NCBI GenBank assembly: GCA_051984675.1
Contig: JBPYFK010000114.1
Span: 1-49,803, forward strand
From: JBPYFK01 sp051984675
GTDB lineage: Bacteria; Actinomycetota; Actinomycetes; Mycobacteriales; Pseudonocardiaceae
Direction: 5' to 3'
Length of the DNA: 49,803 nucleotides
Shown here piece after piece: positions 24,540-30,493 of this stretch. The notes under the pieces are model-generated. The model was not told where the DNA came from. It did not search any database and was given only the letters and a program-made list of their open reading frames with translations. Within the stretch, counting starts at the first letter, position 1; each line of letters opens with the position of its first letter. Both the position numbers and the translations under genes were made by a program.

Positions 24540-24600
24540 TGCCCAAGCAAACGGATTCTCTGGGGGATACGGCCGAGAACGAAGGAGACGACCACCCGCG

Positions 24601-25359
24601 ATGCCTGTTGACCGAGCACTGGAACGTGCCCTCGACCTGCTGGAACAGCGCCCGCAGGAACCGACGACGCGGGATGGGTACCTGGATCTCCTCACCGCCG
24701 GCCCCACCGAGGAACCCGGGTGGATTCAACGCCTCTGGCTCAGCCGCACGGGCTCGTCGCTGTACGACCACATGGTTCGTTCCGCCACCAGCCTGCACGA
24801 ACACGTCCGCAGCCTGGGCGGACGGGCGTTAGACGGCTTCCTCGACGTCCCCGGGCGCCTACGGCTGACCGGCGGTGAAGTCGTCCTCGACGTCGGGTGC
24901 GGGCCGGGCAACATCACGCGCCGCCTCGCCCGTGCCGTGGGCGATGACGGCCTGGTCGTCGGCGTGGACGTCTCACCAGCGATGCTCGCCCGCGCCGTCG
25001 CCTCCACCACGGCCGGCAACGTCGTCTACGCCCGGGCGGACGCCACCGGCCTGCCCTTCCGGGCCGCCTGCTTTGACGCCGTGTGCTGCTCGGCGTGCTT
25101 GCAACTGCTGCCCAACCCCTTCGAGGCGCTCAGCGAGTTCGGACGCGTGCTCACCCCAGGCGGCGGGCTGGCGGTCACCGTGCCCAGCACCGGTCAGAGC
25201 TTCGCCCGCCCCTTCCTCGACCGCCTCGGGCATGCTGGGGGTGCGCGGTTCTTCCGGCCGGACGAGCTGGGCAGTGCGTTACGGCAACGCGGGCTCGTCG
25301 ATGTCCGGGACGACTACGTGCCAATGGTGCAACTCGTCAACGCGCGAAAGCCCGGCTGA
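24601..25359 (+). CDS. Class I SAM-dependent methyltransferase
   Basis: A 252-residue methyltransferase. The SAM motif I is EVVLDVGCGPGNITRRLARAV, followed by VVGVDVSPAML (acidic motif II), ARADATGLPFRAACFDAVCC and the post-motif VLTPGGGLAVTVP. The N-terminal 90 residues are helical and contain YDHMVR, as in demethylmenaquinone- or sterol-type Rossmann methyltransferases. The substrate is unknown. AAGGAGA lies 12 bases before the ATG. It converges with smpB, ending 31 bases from that gene's stop. Confidence 0.85.
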   Translation: MPVDRALERALDLLEQRPQEPTTRDGYLDLLTAGPTEEPGWIQRLWLSRTGSSLYDHMVRSATSLHEHVRSLGGRALDGFLDVPGRLRLTGGEVVLDVGCGPGNITRRLARAVGDDGLVVGVDVSPAMLARAVASTTAGNVVYARADATGLPFRAACFDAVCCSACLQLLPNPFEALSEFGRVLTPGGGLAVTVPSTGQSFARPFLDRLGHAGGARFFRPDELGSALRQRGLVDVRDDYVPMVQLVNARKPG

Positions 25360-25390
25360 CCGCCCCAGCCCCAGCGCCGGCCCATGCGCC

Positions 25391-25867
25391 TCAGCGCCGG
25401 CCCTTGCGGGCGCGGCCGATGGCCCGCTGCATCTCGCGTTCCGCGTCCCGCTTGGCGATGTCCCGACGCTTGTCGTGCAGCTTCTTGCCTCGGGCCAGCG
25501 CGAGTTCGATCTTGGCCTTGCCGTCGGAGAAGTACAGCGACAGCGGCACCAGGCTCAGCCCCTCCTCCTGGAGCTTGCCGACCAGCCGGAGGATCTCGTC
25601 CTTGTGCAGCAGCAGTTTGCGGGTGCGACGCGGCTCGTGGTTCGTCCACGTCCCCTGGGTGTATTCGGGGATGTGCACGTGGCGCAGCCACACCTCGCCG
25701 TCGTCCACGGTGGCGAAGCTGTCCACGAGGGACGCCTTCCCGGCGCGCAGGCTCTTCACCTCGGTTCCGGTGAGCACGACCCCGGCCTCGTACACGTCCA
25801 GCACGGACCAGTCGTGCCGTGCCCGGCGATTGCTCGCGATCAGCTTGCGGCCACGTTCCTTCGGCAT
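25391..25867 (-). CDS. smpB: SsrA-binding protein SmpB
   Basis: A 158-residue protein with the full SmpB pattern: IASNRRARHDWSVLDVYEAGVVLTGTEVKSLRAG at the N-terminus, then HIPEYTQGTW and RRTRKLLLHKDEI. The C-terminal basic tail (GKKLHDKRRDIAKRDAEREM) reads the empty mRNA channel. It delivers tmRNA to stalled ribosomes. GGAG lies just before the ATG. It is the last gene of the minus-strand run ftsE-ftsX-smpB, 23 bases after ftsX. Confidence 0.97.
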   Translation of the reverse strand: MPKERGRKLIASNRRARHDWSVLDVYEAGVVLTGTEVKSLRAGKASLVDSFATVDDGEVWLRHVHIPEYTQGTWTNHEPRRTRKLLLHKDEILRLVGKLQEEGLSLVPLSLYFSDGKAKIELALARGKKLHDKRRDIAKRDAEREMQRAIGRARKGRR

Positions 25868-25890
25868 GTCTCCGACTCTAGCGAAAGCGA

Positions 25891-26793
25891 CTACAGCCGG
25901 ACGTACAACCGGAGCGTGAGGTAGCCGGTCAGTGCCGAAATACCGGTGGCGACCAGGAACAGGATCGGCGCGACGTACGCGATGTCCGCGTACCCGATCT
26001 CGGGGATGACCCCCGTCCCGAACACCGGCGCCATCACGCTGTCGATGAAGGTCGCCTTCGACGCCAGCAGGCCCGCCGTCGCCAGCGTCGCACCGATCAA
26101 CCCGGACACGACGGCCTCCAGCAAGAACGGCAGCTGGGTATACCAGCGGGTCGCACCGACCAGCCGCATGATCCCGGTTTCCGTGCGCCTGGTGAACGCC
26201 GAGAGCTGGATCGTGTTCGAGATCAGCAGTGCGGCGGCGAACGCCTGCACGAGCGCGATCGAGAACGTCGCGTTGCGCACCCCGCCGAGCACGTCGAACA
26301 GCTGGCTGAGGTAGTCCGCCTGGTTCTTGATGACGTCCACGCCCGGCCGGTTGCCGAACTCCTTGGCGATCACCGGGTAGCGGGCGGGGTCCTCCAGCTT
26401 CACCCGCAGCGAGGCGGGCAGCGCCTCCGGCCGCGCCACCTGGCGCAGCTCCGGCTGGGACTCGAAGATCTTGTTGAACCGCTGGAACGCCTGCTGGCGG
26501 CTTTCGAAGTTGACCTGCTGCACCCCGGAGCTGCTCTGCAGCGCGCCCTTCAGCGCGGCACACGGCTGGTGGCTGCAGGTGGGGTCGTTGGCACTGACGT
26601 CGTCGGTCAGGAACACCACGACCTGGGTCTGGTCCTGGTAGATGTCCTGCATCTTGCTGATCAGCTGCACGACCAGCAGACCGCCACCGAGCAGGCCGAG
26701 GGAGATCGCCGTCGTCAGGATCATCGCGATCGTCATCGTGACGTTGCGCCGAAGGCCGTTGACGACCTCGCTGAATACGAAGCTCGCGCGCAT
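25891..26793 (-). CDS. ftsX: Cell division protein FtsX
   Basis: A 300-residue ABC-transporter-like membrane protein. An N-terminal cytoplasmic helix (FVFSEVVNGLRRNVTMTIAMILTT) leads into the first membrane segment. A large extracytoplasmic loop of about 120 residues contains two Cys (CSHQPC), as in the mycobacterial homologue. Three C-terminal helices follow, with RRTETGIMRLVGATRWYTQLPFLLEA as the coupling segment. With FtsE it activates peptidoglycan hydrolases such as RipC at the septum. It starts 37 bases after ftsE. Confidence 0.95.
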   Translation of the reverse strand: MRASFVFSEVVNGLRRNVTMTIAMILTTAISLGLLGGGLLVVQLISKMQDIYQDQTQVVVFLTDDVSANDPTCSHQPCAALKGALQSSSGVQQVNFESRQQAFQRFNKIFESQPELRQVARPEALPASLRVKLEDPARYPVIAKEFGNRPGVDVIKNQADYLSQLFDVLGGVRNATFSIALVQAFAAALLISNTIQLSAFTRRTETGIMRLVGATRWYTQLPFLLEAVVSGLIGATLATAGLLASKATFIDSVMAPVFGTGVIPEIGYADIAYVAPILFLVATGISALTGYLTLRLYVRL

Positions 26794-26830
26794 GTTGGTC
26801 AGGTCCTAGCTGGAGGTTCGGGGGCAGGGG

Positions 26831-27520
26831 TCAGCGGCCGACGCCGTACACGCCGCGGGCGTCATCCCGGATCACCCGGCCGAGGCTGAGCTCGACCACG
26901 CGGCGGCGCATCGAGTCCACGATCGAGTGGTCGTGGGTGGCCATGAGGACCGTCGTACCGGTCCGGTTGATCCGCTCCAGCAGCAACATGATGTCCTGGC
27001 TGGTGTCGGGGTCCAGGTTCCCGGTCGGCTCGTCGCACAGCAGCACCAGAGGCCGGTTGACGAAGGCCCGAGCGATGGCCACGCGCTGCTGCTCACCACC
27101 GGAGAGCTCGTGGGGCATCCGGTTCGCCTTGCCGTCCAGGCCGACCAACTGCAGCACCTCGGGCACCACCTTGCGGATGGTGTGCCGGGGCTTGCCGATC
27201 ACCTCAAGGGCGAAGGCGACGTTCTCCGCCACCGTCTTGTTGTTCAGCAGCCGGAAGTCCTGGAACACGCAGCCGATGCTCTGGCGCAGGCGGGGGACCC
27301 TGCGGCGCGGCAGCTTCGCGACGTTCCAGTCGGCCACGAAGACCCGGCCCCGCGACGGCGTGTCCTCCCGCAGCAGCAGCCGCAGAAAGGTCGACTTCCC
27401 GGAGCCGGACGGGCCGATGAGGAAGACGAACTCGCCCTTGTCGATGTGCACCGAGACGTCGTCCAAGGCTGGCCTGGTCGACGTCTTGTAGCCCTTTGAC
27501 ACGTGTTCGAGCCGGATCAC
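26831..27520 (-). CDS. ftsE: Cell division ATP-binding protein FtsE
   Basis: A 229-residue ABC ATPase starting IRLEHVSKGYKTSTRPALDDVS. The Walker A motif is GPSGSGKST (36-44), the signature is LSGGEQQRVAIARA and the Walker B is VLLCDEPTGNLDP, followed by the H-loop ATHD. The LLxEDTPSRGRVFV and FQDFRLLNNKTVAENV blocks are characteristic of FtsE. It drives the FtsX conformational cycle. The start is GTG with no close Shine-Dalgarno sequence (a GGAGG lies 15 bases away). A 220-base gap separates it from prfB. Confidence 0.95.
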   Translation of the reverse strand: MIRLEHVSKGYKTSTRPALDDVSVHIDKGEFVFLIGPSGSGKSTFLRLLLREDTPSRGRVFVADWNVAKLPRRRVPRLRQSIGCVFQDFRLLNNKTVAENVAFALEVIGKPRHTIRKVVPEVLQLVGLDGKANRMPHELSGGEQQRVAIARAFVNRPLVLLCDEPTGNLDPDTSQDIMLLLERINRTGTTVLMATHDHSIVDSMRRRVVELSLGRVIRDDARGVYGVGR

Positions 27521-27664
27521 GAGGCGGAAGTCTACCTCCGGCCGTTCGAAGGCCCCTGGTCACCCGCCTGTGGGATAGCGGGACGGGCTTCCGGCCACCC
27601 CGCTCCCCGAGATCCTCACCGCAACGATCACGTGGATGCCCAGCGCATCGCCCTTATGACGGAA

Positions 27665-27699
27665 TTCAACAAAGTTGAAACACGATCTGTGACAGTCAC
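27665..27699 (-). promoter_or_regulatory. Two adjacent palindromes upstream of ftsE
   Basis: TTCAACAAAGTTGAA (27665-27679) is a perfect 6-3-6 dyad, and GTGACAGTCAC (27689-27699) is a second one 9 bases away. Both lie in the 220-base prfB-ftsE gap, 145-180 bases upstream of the ftsE start, in a locally AT-rich patch. They look like operator sites, but the binding proteins are unknown. Confidence 0.4.
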
Positions 27700-27740
27700 C
27701 ACTCGGCCGCGACGATCTTCGTCTCGGGCGACCTTGGGGG

Positions 27741-28838
27741 TCACTGCTGCTGGCGCCGCCAGCGGATGCCGGCCTCCAGGAACCCGTCGATGTCGCCGTC
27801 GAGCACGGCCTCGGGGTTACCGACCTCGTACTCGGTGCGCAGGTCCTTGACCATCTGGTACGGGTGCAGCACGTAGGACCGCATCTGGTTGCCCCAGCTC
27901 GACCCGCTGTCCTTCAGCGCGTCCAACTCGGCGCGCTCCTCCTCCCGCTTGCGGGCCAGCAGCTTGGACTGCAACACGCGCAACGCGGCGGCCTTGTTCT
28001 GCAGCTGCGACTTCTCGTTCTGGCAGGACACCACGATGCCGGTCGGCAGGTGGGTGATCCGCACCGCCGAGTCGGTCGTGTTCACGCTCTGCCCACCCGG
28101 ACCGGAGGACCGGAACACGTCCACCCGGATGTCCTTGTCCGCGATCTCGACGTGGTCGGTCTCCGCCACGACCGGCAGCACCTCGACCCCGGCGAAGGAG
28201 GTCTGCCGACGGCCCTGGTTGTCGAACGGCGAGATCCGCACCAGCCGGTGCGTGCCCTGCTCCACGGACAGCGTGCCGTACGCGTAGGGGGCGTTGACCC
28301 GGAAGGTGGCGGACTTCAGCCCGGCCTCCTCGGCGTAGGAGGTGTCGTAGACCTCCACCGGGTACTCGTGACGCTCCGCCCAGCGCAGGTACATCCGCAT
28401 CAGCATCTCGGCGAAGTCGGCGGCGTCCACGCCGCCGGCCTCGGCGCGGATGGTCACGACCGCCTCGCGGTCGTCGTAGTCGCCGGACAGCAGCGTGCGG
28501 ACCTCCAAGCTCTCCAGGTCCTTGCGCAGCCGCGCCCGCTCCTCGTCCGCCTCCGCGATCGCGGCGTCGTCGCCTTCGGCCTCGCTGAGCTCGTAGAGCA
28601 CCTCAAGGTCTTCCAGGCGCTGCCGCACGTCGGTGACCCTGCGCAGCTCGGCCTGCCGATACACGAGCTGGCTGTTGACCCGCTGCGCGTGCTCGACGTC
28701 GTCCCACAGGTCCGGGCGAGCCGCCTCGGCCTCCAGCTCCGTGACCCGCGCCCGCAACGCGTCGAGGTCCACCACGCCCTCAATGCCTTCGAGCGTGGAG
28801 GTCAGGTCTTTGAGGTCGGCCGCGACATCAGGATTCAC
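27741..28838 (-). CDS. prfB: Peptide chain release factor 2
   Basis: A 365-residue class I release factor that recognises UGA and UAA. The stop-codon tripeptide region reads ISPFDNQGRRQTSF (SPF, the RF2 type) and the peptidyl-transferase GGQ is at residues 248-250 within SSGPGGQSVNTTDSAVR. The reading frame is intact from GTG to stop with no internal TGA, so this copy lacks the autoregulatory +1 frameshift known from enterobacterial prfB. GGAGGATT lies directly upstream of the GTG. It is upstream of ftsE on the same strand. Confidence 0.96.
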   Translation of the reverse strand: MNPDVAADLKDLTSTLEGIEGVVDLDALRARVTELEAEAARPDLWDDVEHAQRVNSQLVYRQAELRRVTDVRQRLEDLEVLYELSEAEGDDAAIAEADEERARLRKDLESLEVRTLLSGDYDDREAVVTIRAEAGGVDAADFAEMLMRMYLRWAERHEYPVEVYDTSYAEEAGLKSATFRVNAPYAYGTLSVEQGTHRLVRISPFDNQGRRQTSFAGVEVLPVVAETDHVEIADKDIRVDVFRSSGPGGQSVNTTDSAVRITHLPTGIVVSCQNEKSQLQNKAAALRVLQSKLLARKREEERAELDALKDSGSSWGNQMRSYVLHPYQMVKDLRTEYEVGNPEAVLDGDIDGFLEAGIRWRRQQQ

Positions 28839-28988
28839 AATCCTCCAGCGTACTGGAGACCACCTGGCCGCAGGCATGAGGACGGGCGGCGCGAGGGCGA
28901 ACGGGCAGCCGATAACCCAGACGGGTGACCTGTCCGGTCGCCCTCGTGCGGGCGCCCTCGCGCCGAATCCAGCCGGGTGAACCCGCGG

Positions 28989-29486
28989 TCACGTCGGGAT
29001 CGAGTCCAGCAGCTTCAGGACCGCACGATTGTGCGCCACCGAGAAGTCCGCGGCGGCCTTCTCGTACGGGTCCTCGGTCGCCTTGGCCGCCTTCTTGGCC
29101 TCGTCCAGCTTCTCGCGGTACTGGGTCCGCGCGGACTCGACCATGCCCTCGCGCTGCTTGGGCGTCAGCGAACCGGAATACATCAGCCGCAGGATCAGCG
29201 GGCTGCGGAGGTTGTCCGGCCCCGGCTCCGTGTTCAACCAGGACTTGAACGCCCGCTTTCCGGCGGCGGTGATCACATACTGTTGACTGGACCGCGCACC
29301 TTGCTTACCCAGGCGCAGCAGGCCGGCGTCGGCCAGCGCGGGCAGCTCGCGATAGACCTGGCTACGGGTCACGCTGAAGAACCCGCCAAAGCGCTCGGTG
29401 GCTGTCGCCACGAGCTGTCCGCCGGTCTTCGGACCTTCGTGCAGCAGTCCCAACAGTGCAGCAGATGTCGCATTCAGCTCGGTCAC
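28989..29486 (-). CDS. PadR family transcriptional regulator
   Basis: A 165-residue regulator with the PadR winged helix: TSAALLGLLHEGPKTGGQLV, RSQVYRELPALADAGLLRLG and QQYVITAAGKRAFKSWL. The C-terminal PadR helical domain (QREGMVESARTQYREKLDEAKK) forms the dimer. The start is GTG with GGTGGGAAGG upstream. A TGGTCCG/CGGACCA dyad lies 76 bases upstream of the start and may be its own operator. An inverted repeat of 12 bp (28888-28899 with 28953-28964) past the stop may terminate the transcript. Confidence 0.88.
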   Translation of the reverse strand: MTELNATSAALLGLLHEGPKTGGQLVATATERFGGFFSVTRSQVYRELPALADAGLLRLGKQGARSSQQYVITAAGKRAFKSWLNTEPGPDNLRSPLILRLMYSGSLTPKQREGMVESARTQYREKLDEAKKAAKATEDPYEKAAADFSVAHNRAVLKLLDSIPT

Positions 29487-29845
29487 CCTTCCCACCGTGC
29501 CACGCTTTTCCTCCGGTGTCCACAATGGTCCAGAGATCTGTCCACAGTGGCTATCGGATACTGGTCCGAGCGGACCAATCGTTACTCCGATACACCCTCG
29601 CATCCGTGTCACGCCACCCGCCCCGGTCGACCGAACGGCGGTAGGCGGCCCGCCGTTTGATCACGCCGGCGCAACCACCCGCGCCGCGCCGGCGTCCACC
29701 CGGCTGCCCTGGACGGGCGGTCTTGGCTGCCCGAAGAGGTGTTACGACCCTCCGAAGTGGCCCATACGCGAGCGGTTGACGGCACGCTGCGAGTGGCTGG
29801 CCGCTGGAGGCGGCGGCCGCAGGCAGCCGAACAGGAGGTGCGATC
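29487..29845. other. Intergenic region between the PadR gene and the small Cys protein
   Basis: About 360 bases separate two divergent starts. Near the PadR start it carries a direct repeat TGTCCACAATGG / TGTCCACAGTGG (29518 and 29540) and the dyad described separately. The rest is GC-rich with no supportable gene. Confidence 0.55.
29562..29577. promoter_or_regulatory. Palindrome TGGTCCG-AG-CGGACCA, candidate PadR operator
   Basis: A 16-base near-perfect dyad is nested inside a wider one (ATCGGA on the left, TCCGAT on the right). It lies 76 bases upstream of the PadR start in the divergent promoter region. Local autoregulation is common for PadR proteins, so it is a natural candidate operator. 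Confidence 0.5.
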
Positions 29846-30070
29846 GTGGTGCATCGCAGTTGGTTGCGCACCAAGCTGTCGGAGAAGAGCTCGCAGGTCG
29901 CGGACAAGGTCACCGAACGGGCGCGGTCGGTCATTCCGCTTTCGCGCGACACCGCGAGCGACAAGTGCATGGTGTGCGGGCGCGTGATGCGCAAGCACCA
30001 CCTCGGCGTGGGCAACAGCCGGGTCTGCTCGACGGCGTGCGCCAGACGCTGGGCGAAAGACCTCACCTGA
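29846..30070 (+). CDS. Small Cys-rich protein, putative zinc-binding
   Basis: A 74-residue basic protein. An N-terminal helix (WLRTKLSEKSSQVADKV) is followed by CMVCGRVMRKHHLGVGNSRVCSTACARRW, which has two CxxC-like pairs (C-x2-C and C-x3-C) and two His, the layout of a zinc ribbon or knuckle. I do not recognise a named family. The start is GTG with AGGAGGTG 6 bases upstream, one of the best ribosome binding sites in the window, so the gene is real. It ends just before the terminator shared with tRNA-fMet. Confidence 0.8.
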   Translation: MVHRSWLRTKLSEKSSQVADKVTERARSVIPLSRDTASDKCMVCGRVMRKHHLGVGNSRVCSTACARRWAKDLT

Positions 30071-30075
30071 GAAAG

Positions 30076-30109
30076 GTGAGGGTCCCGGAAATCATTCCGG
30101 GACCCTCAC
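30076..30109. terminator. Bidirectional terminator between the small Cys gene and tRNA-fMet
   Basis: A 15-bp perfect stem (GTGAGGGTCCCGGAA and its complement) closes a four-base ATCA loop. On the minus strand a short CTTTC tract follows. It ends the small Cys-protein gene on the plus strand and the first initiator tRNA on the minus strand. Confidence 0.85.
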
Positions 30110-30113
30110 TTCG

Positions 30114-30187
30114 TAGCGGGGGCAGGATTCGAACCTGCGACCTCTGGGTTATGAGCCCAGCGAGCTACCGAGCTGCTCCACCCCGCG
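30114..30187 (-). tRNA. Initiator tRNA-fMet (anticodon CAT), copy 1
   Basis: The cloverleaf reads CGCGGGG at the 5' end against CCCCGCT, leaving position 1 unpaired with 72, the initiator hallmark. The anticodon stem has three G-C pairs (GGG/CCC) around the loop CTCATAA with anticodon CAT. The T arm is GCAGGTTCGAATCCTGC. CCA is not fully encoded. Confidence 0.95.
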
Positions 30188-30313
30188 CCGTTGTTGCTGT
30201 TGTAATGAGTACTCTACAACGCTGGCGATCAGCGACGAACACCGGGGGCATTTTCCGTCACGTACCGTACGTGCGCTGGGATTTTCCGGCCGAATACACA
30301 TCCGGGACAAAAA

Positions 30314-30345
30314 TGAGGGCCCCGGAAATCATTCCGGGACCCTCA
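30314..30345 (-). terminator. Terminator of the second tRNA-fMet
   Basis: This is the duplicated copy of the upstream hairpin (GAGGG-C-CCCGGAA with its partner, one C-A mismatch). On the minus strand it is followed directly by ATTTTTG, a proper U-tract, which the first copy lacks. It should terminate the downstream-lying tRNA-fMet copy 2 before copy 1 is reached. Confidence 0.8.
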
Positions 30346-30350
30346 CTTCG

Positions 30351-30424
30351 TAGCGGGGGCAGGATTCGAACCTGCGACCTCTGGGTTATGAGCCCAGCGA
30401 GCTACCGAGCTGCTCCACCCCGCG
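30351..30424 (-). tRNA. Initiator tRNA-fMet (anticodon CAT), copy 2
   Basis: Base-for-base identical to the first copy, with the same initiator features: unpaired 1-72, GGG/CCC anticodon stem and CAT anticodon. It has its own terminator, so the two copies are probably separate transcription units. Confidence 0.95.
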
Positions 30425-30493
30425 CTGACGGCTCGTGAGCCGAGCTACCACTTCATGGAACCGCCCTAGTCTAGCGCACCCACCGGGGGCTGC

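Larger units (their letters stand above)
30084..30424. repeat. 104-bp direct repeat carrying tRNA-fMet and terminator
   Basis: Positions 30084-30187 and 30321-30424 are identical over 104 bases and include the 3' half of the terminator hairpin and the whole tRNA. The 133-base spacer is unrelated. The identity outside the tRNA shows a recent local duplication or gene conversion. Confidence 0.9.

Noticed and set aside
24601..25359. The methyltransferase as a partner of the encapsulin-associated prenyl synthase (2-MIB-like pathway)
   Set aside because: It lies 10 kb away behind several unrelated units and shows no GPP-methyltransferase-specific features, so no link can be claimed.
28888..28964. 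12-bp inverted repeat GGCGCGAGGGCG / CGCCCTCGCGCC downstream of the PadR gene
   Set aside because: The 53-base loop and GC-only arms make chance or weak structure likely. Noted in the PadR entry but not called as a terminator.
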